From Rhodopirellula sp. (lineage in GTDB: Bacteria; Planctomycetota; Planctomycetia; Pirellulales; Pirellulaceae): DNA of 64,000 bases. A program made the position numbers and the translations under genes. Positions 32,337 to 41,292 of this stretch are shown here, in pieces (the first letter of the stretch is position 1; every line of letters starts with the position of its first letter). The notes beneath the pieces were generated by a model. It saw nothing but the letters and a program-made list of their open reading frames with translations, ran no database searches and was not told where the DNA came from. Location of the stretch: assembly GCA_024644085.1 (NCBI GenBank), contig JAHELS010000002.1, positions 1 to 64,000 of the forward strand. The letters are read 5' to 3'.

Positions 32337-35300
32337 ATGAAACCTACTCTCAAACTCATCCACCCTGCCGCTCGCAGACTCACGCAATACGCGATTGGCA
32401 CACTGATTGTGCTATTGTCGCTGGCCAGCATAGCGGCAGCCGAAGATTGGCCCACCTGGCGACATGACGCCGGCCGTACGAATATCTCATCCGAGAAGAT
32501 TCCCGCTCCGCTGCGTCTGCAGTGGAAGCGAAAACTTCCGCCGGTGACACCCGCTTTCCGCAAGTCCCGGCTTCAGTTTGACCAGGGTTACGAGCCCATT
32601 GTTCTGGGCGATACCATGTTTGTGGCGGTACCGCATGTCGATGCGGTTGTCGCCTATGCTGTCGAGACCGGCAAAGAGAAGTGGCGGTTCTACACAGCCG
32701 GTCCCGTGCGTCTGGCACCGGTTGCGTGGCGCGACAGGCTCTTCTTCGGATCGGACGACGGACATCTGTACTGTTTGAATGCGACCGACGGTGAGCTGCA
32801 ATGGAAGTTTCGTGCCGTCCCTTCAGCAAGGAAAATCCTGGGCAATGGCCGGTTGATTTCCGTCTGGCCAGTCCGCGGGGGACCGGTGTTGGCCGACGAG
32901 ACCGTCTACTTCGCTGCCGGAGTCTGGCCGTTGGAAGGCGTCTTTGTCTACGCCCTCGACGCCCGGTCGGGCAAGGTCGAATGGGTCAACGATCGGTGCG
33001 GAACGTTGTATGGCAAGCAACCGCACGTGGGTGCCGAAGCGTTGGGAGGACTCTCCCCGCAAGGATACTTGTTGGTTAATGGCGATAAGCTGCTCGTCCC
33101 CTGTGGTGCGGCGCGACCGGCCACGTTCGATCGCCACAGCGGTAAACTACTCGACTTCACACTCCCGTCCGAAGGAACCGTTCCTGGCGGTTGGTTCATG
33201 CGGTTGGACCCGGAACTTGCCCGCGATATTCGACGCGGCAAGGTTGAGTTCGACAGTGTCGTCAATCGCGATCTGCATGAAGGTGGACTGCGCACGGGCA
33301 AAGGAGTCGCCGGTGCGCGGACACAGGTTACGCTTGGCGGCGCTCGGTTGAAATACGCGGAAGGAGCGAAGGGAGTAGACGGCGATATTCACAGTGTCGT
33401 CGCCGCCAACGGCCGACTGTTCGTCACGACCCGCGACGGAATGATTTATTGCTTCGGCGATACCGAAGTTTCACCGACCTTTCACCCGGCACAACCTGCT
33501 CACAACAGTCCGTTGAAAAACGGTGTTCGTGGTAACCCGACGCGTGAGCGAGGGACGAGAACCAGCGAAAACGGTGGATTCAAATCCCTCGCTGACGCGT
33601 CGGGTTTTCAAAGGCCTCCTAAGCGGGACGCCGACAAGGTGCTGGCGTCAACCGTCGCCCACCTGCGCACGCTAACCCGCGTTCGCGACGGCTACGCGCT
33701 CGTGCTCGGCACGCGCGATGGCCGGTTGGCGGACCAATTGGCTGCCGAGACAAATCTCAACGTCATTGCGTTAGCCCCCGTTGAATCCGACGCCGACACA
33801 TTACGGCGACGTATCCTTGACCCCTCCGCGCCAGCGGGACGACTGTCGATCGTGGCGGGCGAGCTTGAGAAAGTCGCGTTTCCGCAGTATCTGGCAGATC
33901 TGATCGTGGCAGAAGATTGGAGCGCGACCCGGCTCAACACAGGCGCTGACTACCTGCTGACATTGTATGAACGACTCAAGCCGTACGGGGGCGTCGCCTG
34001 TCTCTCCGTAGAATCGACGCGCGACGAGGAAATTCGCGAGTGGCTCCGCGCGGCCGGGCATAGCGAAGCCCGGGTTGAACGCCACGGCGACCTCCTGCTC
34101 ATCCGCCGGGCGGGCGCGTTGCCCGGCGCTGTCGATTACACAAACGACTGGAGCTCGCCCGACGCCCGCGTCCGGGCTCCTTTGGGGATCTTGTGGTTCG
34201 ACGATTCCCTGGCGCACTTCAAGCGCGCCCCGCAACCGACGATCGTGGGCGGCGTCATGATTTCGCAAGACAAGGATTGGCAGGGCAATGTCGATAAGAT
34301 GGGTCCCGTCAACCATCTCCATCGAGACGGGACCGGGCGGTTCCGCTTGCTCAATGCATCCTTCATGGATGTCTATACCGGCCGCGTCCTGTCGCGTGAC
34401 GAAACCGAGTCGCGGTTAGACCAAGTACCCAAAACGCCGCGCGCCGACTTTCGCCCGCCGTATCAATTTCGTCCGCCGTATGTCGAAAAGCATTTTCAGG
34501 ACCTGGAGTCCCGCGGCGAGAAGCCGAAGTCCTATCCGTTCCTGAGGCAGGCTGACAAAGGCCAAATGACGAATCCGCTGACCGGTGTTGTCGAGCCGCG
34601 ATGCTACGTCAAGAGTTACGGTTGCGACGGCGGTGTGGACTACGGTCACTTGATTACGATGCGGTCGGCGACGCCCGCTTTCTACGACAAACGTATTGAA
34701 AGCGGCACGATTAATATTGCCGGCCCACGCTCCGGTTGCACGAATAGCGTCATCCCGGCGGGCGGTGTCTTGAACATGCCGTATTTCTACGAGGGCTGCA
34801 CTTGCAGCTACCCGTTGCCCACCGGCGCCGCGCTGATCAGCATGCCGCAGACCTTCGAACAATGGACTGCCTGGGGCCAGACTGACCGGCGCCAGGGCAC
34901 CGCCAAACCAATCGTGCGCATCGGCGTCAACCTGGGAGCGCCCGGCGATCGGATGACCCACGGCGGAACTCTGTTTCTCGACTACCCCAGCGTCGGCGGA
35001 CCTTCGCCCGAGATAAAACTTCAGACGCAACCGGAGACCCCCGACTACTTTTATCACCACTCCCTGTTTATCCAGGCGGGGAAAGGCTGGCCTTGGGTCT
35101 GTGCCTCCGGCGTACAAGACATCAAATCATTGCGTTTGACAGAACTGAAATCCGGGACGTTTACCGTGCGGCTCTACTTTGTCGAACCAAAACACACTGC
35201 GGCGGGCGCCCGCGTGTTCGATGTCGCACTTCAGGGAAAACCTGTGCTGTCGAATTTCGATATCTTCGTCGCGGCCCAAGGCAAGATGAAGTGCCTGGTC

Positions 35301-35486
35301 AAAGAATTCACCGGTGTCCAACTCGATGGCGACTGCAACCTAACCTTCACCACGCACCAAGGCCAGAGCCTGCTCAGCGGGATCGAACTCGTATCGACGG
35401 GTCTGCCGCTAGATCCGTTGCCGGAAAATGGGTCGACTGCGGCGATCGTCGCAGCGTCGTGGTACGAAAGGCACCCAACTCGATGA
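32337..35486 (+). CDS. PQQ-like beta-propeller protein with methyltransferase-like segment and malectin-like C-terminus
   Basis: Signal peptide from ATG 32337; EDWPTWRHDAGRTN, VVAYAVETGKEKWRFYTAGPVRLAPVAWRDRLFFGSDDGHLYCLNATDGELQWKF; YALVLGTRDGRLADQLA; FTVRLYFVEPKHTAAGARVFDVALQGK. Confidence 0.85.
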   Translation: MKPTLKLIHPAARRLTQYAIGTLIVLLSLASIAAAEDWPTWRHDAGRTNISSEKIPAPLRLQWKRKLPPVTPAFRKSRLQFDQGYEPIVLGDTMFVAVPHVDAVVAYAVETGKEKWRFYTAGPVRLAPVAWRDRLFFGSDDGHLYCLNATDGELQWKFRAVPSARKILGNGRLISVWPVRGGPVLADETVYFAAGVWPLEGVFVYALDARSGKVEWVNDRCGTLYGKQPHVGAEALGGLSPQGYLLVNGDKLLVPCGAARPATFDRHSGKLLDFTLPSEGTVPGGWFMRLDPELARDIRRGKVEFDSVVNRDLHEGGLRTGKGVAGARTQVTLGGARLKYAEGAKGVDGDIHSVVAANGRLFVTTRDGMIYCFGDTEVSPTFHPAQPAHNSPLKNGVRGNPTRERGTRTSENGGFKSLADASGFQRPPKRDADKVLASTVAHLRTLTRVRDGYALVLGTRDGRLADQLAAETNLNVIALAPVESDADTLRRRILDPSAPAGRLSIVAGELEKVAFPQYLADLIVAEDWSATRLNTGADYLLTLYERLKPYGGVACLSVESTRDEEIREWLRAAGHSEARVERHGDLLLIRRAGALPGAVDYTNDWSSPDARVRAPLGILWFDDSLAHFKRAPQPTIVGGVMISQDKDWQGNVDKMGPVNHLHRDGTGRFRLLNASFMDVYTGRVLSRDETESRLDQVPKTPRADFRPPYQFRPPYVEKHFQDLESRGEKPKSYPFLRQADKGQMTNPLTGVVEPRCYVKSYGCDGGVDYGHLITMRSATPAFYDKRIESGTINIAGPRSGCTNSVIPAGGVLNMPYFYEGCTCSYPLPTGAALISMPQTFEQWTAWGQTDRRQGTAKPIVRIGVNLGAPGDRMTHGGTLFLDYPSVGGPSPEIKLQTQPETPDYFYHHSLFIQAGKGWPWVCASGVQDIKSLRLTELKSGTFTVRLYFVEPKHTAAGARVFDVALQGKPVLSNFDIFVAAQGKMKCLVKEFTGVQLDGDCNLTFTTHQGQSLLSGIELVSTGLPLDPLPENGSTAAIVAASWYERHPTR
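33531..33608. repeat. Family A palindromic element in frame (peptide [27 protein letters not shown])
   Basis: GGTAACCCGACGCGTGAGCGAGGGA ... TCCCTCGCTGACGCGTCGGGTTTTC; 78 bp, i.e. 26 codons. Confidence 0.93.
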
Positions 35487-35564
35487 ACCTGCGGTTCGGA
35501 TTGAGACCGCCTCGGGGAGCTGGCCGAATTGTCACTAGCGATCAAACATTTGTCGGCGACGCGA

Positions 35565-35741
35565 CTAACAAAACACGATCGCCTTACCGGATTCGACTGA
35601 CTTGTTGGCGGCGTGGTAGAGGATGCAGCAGATGCGAGATTCGCGCGGGAAGCGGCTGGCGGGGATGGATCGCGAATCGAGCGCCTCGTCGAGTTGCTTC
35701 TCATTCGCGTCGAGTGGCAGTTCTAATTCATCGGCGCTCTA
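35565..35741 (-). pseudogene. C-terminal remnant resembling a Gfo/Idh/MocA-type oxidoreductase tail
   Basis: Minus-strand frame DELELPLDANEKQLDEALDSRSIPASRFPRESRICCILYHAANKSVESGKAIVFC* bounded upstream by an in-frame stop. Confidence 0.4.
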
Positions 35742-35773
35742 GTATTGTGCTCCGACCGGAAACGGTGTTGCTC

Positions 35774-38700
35774 TTATTCAATGGTCAGCCTGTCTCCGAG
35801 CAGTGCTGCGAGGTTCGGCAAATCGTAGGTGGTCAGGGCCGAGGGGATGACGTGGCTGATGGCGTCCATGTCACGCGGTTGAGCGACCACATCTTCGACC
35901 CAACTGCCAATGGAGTTGCGGAGCGTGACTCGGCCGACCTGCTCGCTGAGGCACGCCGCATGCAGCACGACGGGTCCAGCGGCGCCGACGCCGATGAGGT
36001 CAAACTTCTCGTCTTTCATTCCAGTCAGACGAGACAGACAGGCTGATGCCGCAAGTACGTCTTCCACTCGTTGGCCGAGCAGCGATTTTCCCAGATGCAT
36101 GGACCACATCGCCGCTCGGTGATCGCCTTTCACATAGGCGACATTTGACGGCGAGTCGGTCGTCTCCCCGAAGCCACGCACGTCGATGGTCAGTACAGTG
36201 TTGCCGCCCTGAACCAGTTGCTCGACGCGGCCAACCGCGCCAGCGTCAGCGGCCTTGCCTCGACCGTCGACATACAGGACGGGTGCTTTGCCAGCCGGTT
36301 GCGAAGGTCGAAACAGCAAGGCCGGAACCGGAACTTCGCCTTCCCGCCTCAGGATCAGTTTTTCTATCTGGTAGTCGCCTCGGTCGATGACTCCACAGCG
36401 TTCGCTCTCCGCCGCGGATATCGTTTTTCCCACGCCGGCCAGTTCGCGGACTTTCTCAATTGACTCAGACCGCGCGTGTGATCGCCAAAAGTTTTTGCGA
36501 GCCGAGGCTAATTCCTTGGCACGTCGGAGGTTCAGGTTTGACACAGAAAACGCATCGGCGAATTCGCTCAACACCTGCCCCGATTCTGTCACCTGCAGTT
36601 CATTTCCATCGAATGGCTCGAATTCGGGTTCCGTGATCGCGGCGGACTTGTCGAGCAGCCAACGCTGCATCCACTGAGCGGCGGCTTCCCGGCGCGGCTG
36701 ACTGAACGAGTGGGTGTCGTCATACGCAAACATTTCCATGCACTCTGGCCGGTCGAGCAACGCGTAGACCTTCTGCGTCTCGGCATAAGTCTTCCGTGTA
36801 AACACGATGTCTTTGTAATCCCGTTCGGCGGACAGGATAATCGAAGGCCGCGGCGCGCGCATCACGAAGAAGTCGGGGTGATCGATGCCCAGTGCACCGG
36901 TAAGCGGCGGGGACTGGCAACCGTCGCCCGCCCCGCCCAATTCGAAGTTGCGCTGGAGCGTCGTGATATGACACGAGGGCGCTGCAGGGCCGATCCGACC
37001 GTCGAGCGCCATCAGGTACATCGTCTGTGCACCGCCGCCGGAGTTCCCCGTCATCCCGAGCGGCTTGCTCCGATCCAATTCCGGTCGGCTCATCAAGTAG
37101 TCCGCCGCGCGTATTGAGTCCCATGCCTGGTATCCAACCGCAGTGCGGCCGACCAGGATAGCATTCACGTTATCCAGCTTGTGTTGAAGACCGGCGTTGC
37201 GCGAGCCCTTCAAATAGGAAAGCCGTTCACCCTGGCCAATGGGGTCGTAAACCAGCGCCATCATGCCGCTGTGAGCGATCAGCATTGCGGCCTTCTGGTA
37301 GGAGGGATACGCCTTGCCCAGTCCACTATGCCCGCAGGCGATCAACACGCCGGGGAACGGACCATCGCCATCTGGTACGTAAAGGTTTGCGGTCACGTAA
37401 TGTTGCGGGCGACTTTGAAACACAACCTTTTCGACACGGAAACCGTCGCCCTTTAGCGTTCCGGTCGTCTTCGCCTGCAGCGGCGACTTGGGCGGCAATT
37501 CACCGACGATCGTTCGTAAACGACTCTTTAGCTGTTCCTGTCGCTTCATGAGTGCATCGCGCGATGAGAAAGCCTCTTCCACATCGCGGCGTCGCGCGTC
37601 GTACTGCTGGCGGATTCGCCGGAGCAGATGATCTCGCAGCAGATTGGCGCCGTCTTCCTTCAGCACAGACAACGAATTCCGTGACGGCTTGACGGTGTGA
37701 TAGAGGCTCTCGCCGTTCTCGTCGAAGAATTCAAAACGGATGCTGCCGTCGTCGTGCACCGTCACCTGCAGGAATCCGCCCGAGGCTTTCGTTTGGGAAT
37801 GCAGTTGCCTGATGGTTGCATCAGGGTCGGTGGACTTCGGGTCGCCCGGACTGCGTCCGAGACGGGAGTTGGAATCAACCAGCGCGCCACTGGAAAACTC
37901 CTCGATTCCCGTGGGGTCAACGGAGTGGTACTGCCAGTGCCGATCACCGCAAATCACATGAAAACCCTGCTCGTCAAGTCGCTGCTCTTTGATCCAGTCC
38001 AGCAGCGCGCGGCCCTCGTGTCGAAAGCCTTTATGGTTGGTGTGGTTGTCAATCTTGTAGGCATCATCGGGACCAACCATCGGCGTCGGTGAAATCAGCA
38101 GCTTCCAAGTCGCATCGCTCTCGGTCAGTGTCCGTTTCAGCCACGCGATCTGCTCCGCTCCCCACAGCGTCTTGTCGGGGCCGTCAGGCATTTTGTTGGG
38201 GCTGCGATAGTCACGACCCTCCACCAGCCAGACTTGGAGATGTCGATTGACTCGATAAGTCCGGTACGTCTTCGCCTGCGGATCAAGCGGATCGACGACC
38301 GGCACCTGTTCGCGAAAGGTTTGGATTCCCAGTTCACTCAGCGGTGCGCGATTGCCCTCACGATCGCAGTCGTTGTAGCGGTGATCGTGATCGTCCTTTT
38401 CCCAGTAGGTGGGAACGTGACGAAAGAGTTCGACGAACCGCGGCTGTACGAACTGTTCGTGCCACTTGCGCCGCAAATCTTTTAACTCGGTGGCCTCCCG
38501 GTCGTCGTGACTGTCGTAATAAACGTTGTCGCCGGTCCCAACGAAGAAGTCCGGCTTCTTCTTCAGCATGGTCGCCAGCGCCGGGAAGCCGAGATGCTTA
38601 TTCTCTCCGCGGTACGCCCCGACTCCGGTTCGCTTCCCTTTCTTCACTTTTCCGTAGTGGAACGACATGTAATTCATCCCGGTCACGACCACGAAGCTTA

Positions 38701-39100
38701 CCTCGTCCGTACTCTCACGACCCTGAAGCGTTCGGAAGGAACAGGTTTCGCCCGTCTGAACGGAGTCGCGGTCCGCTCCAAAGATCAGCCGGTAGTAATA
38801 CCGTGTGGCAGGATTGAGGCCGTCGACTTTGACCTTGACGATGAAATCGTTCTCCGGCTCAGCCTTCAACCAATCCGTCATCCGCGCCGAGCGAAAGTCA
38901 TCGCGCTCGGACAGCTCAAAGCGGGCAACACCGGCCATTCCGGGAACATCACCGTCAGTCAGCTTGGCCACGGACGTGAGTCGTGATTGAAGGATGACGC
39001 TCGTTTGCGTCACTTCCCCGGCCATTTCCCCCTGCGCGTGAAATACCTGAGGCACGGCCGCCAGAAGCAGTGCAGAGAACAGAAGAGAAAATCCGCTCAT
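35774..39100 (-). CDS. PhoD-like phosphatase N-terminus fused to alpha/beta-hydrolase (acetylxylan-esterase-like) regions
   Basis: FVGTGDNVYYDSHDD, HVPTYWEKDDHDHRYNDCD, ICGDRHWQYHSVDP (PhoD-type) followed by VLIACGHSGLGKAYPSYQ, LGMTGNSGGGAQTMYLMAL and FDLIGVGAAGPVVLHAA. Confidence 0.87.
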   Translation of the reverse strand: MSGFSLLFSALLLAAVPQVFHAQGEMAGEVTQTSVILQSRLTSVAKLTDGDVPGMAGVARFELSERDDFRSARMTDWLKAEPENDFIVKVKVDGLNPATRYYYRLIFGADRDSVQTGETCSFRTLQGRESTDEVSFVVVTGMNYMSFHYGKVKKGKRTGVGAYRGENKHLGFPALATMLKKKPDFFVGTGDNVYYDSHDDREATELKDLRRKWHEQFVQPRFVELFRHVPTYWEKDDHDHRYNDCDREGNRAPLSELGIQTFREQVPVVDPLDPQAKTYRTYRVNRHLQVWLVEGRDYRSPNKMPDGPDKTLWGAEQIAWLKRTLTESDATWKLLISPTPMVGPDDAYKIDNHTNHKGFRHEGRALLDWIKEQRLDEQGFHVICGDRHWQYHSVDPTGIEEFSSGALVDSNSRLGRSPGDPKSTDPDATIRQLHSQTKASGGFLQVTVHDDGSIRFEFFDENGESLYHTVKPSRNSLSVLKEDGANLLRDHLLRRIRQQYDARRRDVEEAFSSRDALMKRQEQLKSRLRTIVGELPPKSPLQAKTTGTLKGDGFRVEKVVFQSRPQHYVTANLYVPDGDGPFPGVLIACGHSGLGKAYPSYQKAAMLIAHSGMMALVYDPIGQGERLSYLKGSRNAGLQHKLDNVNAILVGRTAVGYQAWDSIRAADYLMSRPELDRSKPLGMTGNSGGGAQTMYLMALDGRIGPAAPSCHITTLQRNFELGGAGDGCQSPPLTGALGIDHPDFFVMRAPRPSIILSAERDYKDIVFTRKTYAETQKVYALLDRPECMEMFAYDDTHSFSQPRREAAAQWMQRWLLDKSAAITEPEFEPFDGNELQVTESGQVLSEFADAFSVSNLNLRRAKELASARKNFWRSHARSESIEKVRELAGVGKTISAAESERCGVIDRGDYQIEKLILRREGEVPVPALLFRPSQPAGKAPVLYVDGRGKAADAGAVGRVEQLVQGGNTVLTIDVRGFGETTDSPSNVAYVKGDHRAAMWSMHLGKSLLGQRVEDVLAASACLSRLTGMKDEKFDLIGVGAAGPVVLHAACLSEQVGRVTLRNSIGSWVEDVVAQPRDMDAISHVIPSALTTYDLPNLAALLGDRLTIE

Positions 39101-39208
39101 GAGTTAACCTGCAGACGTACGGTGATTGTGTGTCAGTTGGATTTTAGAGCATTTTCAAAAACGATGAGTACTTCGCAAAAGGGATCCTTAATCGGCGCTG
39201 ATATGGGT

Positions 39209-39480
39209 CGTAGCTAGCCACTCAAACTGAGCGATTTTAGAAAGTAGCCATCTCGCTCCGCGTGATGTAGCCCGACCGACATGATTGCTACTTGAATCGA
39301 TTTGTGTCGGAAAGAACGCTTCTCCAGGCGAATCCTGCGATTCAATTGATACCGACGGTGAGTCGATGGTCGGGCTACTTCACGACGGAGCGTGAAGGCT
39401 ACTTTTCCCTGAGGTAATCTGCGTGGAATTCCGGCCGAAATCGCGCTCCCGCGTTCACCGCGAACGCGACGGTAGCTACG
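39209..39480. mobile_element. Candidate MITE-like element with internal inverted arms (39241-39277 / 39368-39405) and short CGTAGCTA termini
   Basis: AAAGTAGCCATCTCGCTCCGCGTGATGTAGCCCGACC versus GGTCGGGCTACTTCACGACGGAGCGTGAAGGCTACTTT; no ORF. Confidence 0.5.
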
Positions 39481-39603
39481 GATTAAGTGTCTGCCAAATA
39501 TCGTGCCGCTATTCGGATACGATATCCAGAGACTCGCGCTACTTACGAAAGTCAGATTGACGTGGCCCTGGTGCCAGTCGCATTCGAATAGAGGAGACAT
39601 GTC

Positions 39604-40734
39604 TTGAAGATTTCCTGCACCGCTTTGATCCTCTTCCTCGTCCCGCCCGTTGCCAACGCGCAGAATCGCAAGCAGCCGGAGTTGTTTGAAGTTCCCGAAA
39701 TACGCTCCTCGTGGGATGACTTGACCCGCGGAATTAAGACTGCGGAAGACTGGCAGAAACGGCGGATTGTCCTCAGGCAACGATATCTCGACCTGATTCG
39801 CGATCAGCACAAGCCAGAGAAGCCGCCGCTCGATTTGAAGGTTCACGAAGATGTCGTCGTTGACGGTGTCTATCGACGAAAGCTGATCAGCTACGCGGTG
39901 GAATCCGATGAGCGGGCTCACGCCTATCTGGGAATGCCGCTTGACATAAAGACTCCGGCTCCCGCGGTCGTCGCTTTGCACGGCACGTACAAATACGGCA
40001 AGAAACGAGTCGCCGGACTGATCGACAATCCCGACAAGGCGTACCTAAATCATCTTTGCCGCCGAGGCTACGTCGTCATCGCGCCAGAGCACTTTGTATC
40101 AGGGCACCGGATTCCGCCCGAAGGTCCCTATGAAACAGGAGCCTTTCACAAAAAGCACCCTGAATGGACGGCCGTTGGAAAGTTCACCTACGAGCACTCG
40201 ATTGCGATCGATGTGCTGCAGAGTCTGGACGAAGTGGATGACGACCAAATCGGAGCACTCGGGCATTCACTCGGCGGCCACGGGACGATCTTCCTCGCTG
40301 CGTACGACGATCGCATCAAGGCATCGGCGTGCAATTGTGGTGCGTCGTTCTTCCGTCACAACCCACGGGTCGAGGCCTGGTCCCGCAATCACTGGTATGT
40401 CTACTTCAAACCGATCCGTGAAGCGCTGCTCAACAAAGAAATGCCACCGATCGATTTTCACGAGATCATGGCGCTCGTCGCGCCTCGAGCATTTCTCGAT
40501 CTGTCCGGGTTGAACGATGGACACGGCCCGACCCAACGCCAACGACTGCTGATGCTGATGAAGGTCATGGATGTGTACGAACTGGAAAAGTCGCCGCAGA
40601 ACTTCGGCTTCTTCGTACACGGTCGCGGACACTCCGTCGCGCACGAATCGCGTCAACTCATCTATGGATTCTTGGACTCTCACCTTAAGCCGCCCGAAGT
40701 GACCAGAACACGACTCGTCAAGACGGAGAAGTGA
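39604..40734 (+). CDS. Secreted alpha/beta hydrolase (dienelactone-hydrolase-like)
   Basis: TTG start plus signal peptide MKISCTALILFLVPPVANA; GALGHSLGGHGTIFLAAYDDRI; PRAFLDLSGLNDGHG; HGRGHSVAHES. Confidence 0.85.
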   Translation: MKISCTALILFLVPPVANAQNRKQPELFEVPEIRSSWDDLTRGIKTAEDWQKRRIVLRQRYLDLIRDQHKPEKPPLDLKVHEDVVVDGVYRRKLISYAVESDERAHAYLGMPLDIKTPAPAVVALHGTYKYGKKRVAGLIDNPDKAYLNHLCRRGYVVIAPEHFVSGHRIPPEGPYETGAFHKKHPEWTAVGKFTYEHSIAIDVLQSLDEVDDDQIGALGHSLGGHGTIFLAAYDDRIKASACNCGASFFRHNPRVEAWSRNHWYVYFKPIREALLNKEMPPIDFHEIMALVAPRAFLDLSGLNDGHGPTQRQRLLMLMKVMDVYELEKSPQNFGFFVHGRGHSVAHESRQLIYGFLDSHLKPPEVTRTRLVKTEK

Positions 40735-40747
40735 CGTGTAGGGTGCC

Positions 40748-41292
40748 ATGAAACAGTTCCTAGCGATTGCCGCTCTCATTATTTGCCCTCTTGTCTCCCA
40801 CACGACTAGTGCGGAAGACGGATTGGTGGCGCAATGGAAACTGGCGACCGATGCCAAGGACAGTGGCGACGGCGAACATCATGCCGTGAATCATGGTGTT
40901 CAATTCACTGACGACGGCGCGGTGTTTGATGGCGCCGTGCGTGGCTCGAAGTGCCTCCACCAAAATCGCTCCAATTCGGGACGGACGATTTTTCGATCGC
41001 CGCGTGGATCCACACGGACAAAGAGTTGGACGACGTTCTGGGCGATGTGATGACGTGTTACGATGCGACGACGCGCACCGCGTTCACGATCAGTTTGATG
41101 AACTATGCCGGCGTAACCAACTCACAATCGCATTGGCGTAACGTCCTGTTCAGCACGATGCAGGACTCGCCGACAGAGTGTGGACGGATTGCGGCGGCCG
41201 GGAACGAATCAGCAAGTGAAATGCGATTCAGTTTGCAGGACGCCGACCTGTACTCGTTTCGGTTTTTGGCAAAGGAGTCGAAATCAAGATGA
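40748..41292 (+). pseudogene. Frameshifted and truncated LamG-domain protein
   Basis: Frame 1 MKQFLAIAALIICPLVSHTTSAEDGLVAQWKLATDAKDSG...FDGAVRG; continues in another frame as LEVPPPKSLQFGTDDFSIAAWIHTDKELDD. Confidence 0.72.

Noticed and set aside
35093-36046. 317-aa plus-strand ORF bridging two genes
   Set aside because: Overlaps the 3' end of the PQQ-like gene and the antisense of the PhoD fusion; Arg-rich translation, no domain.
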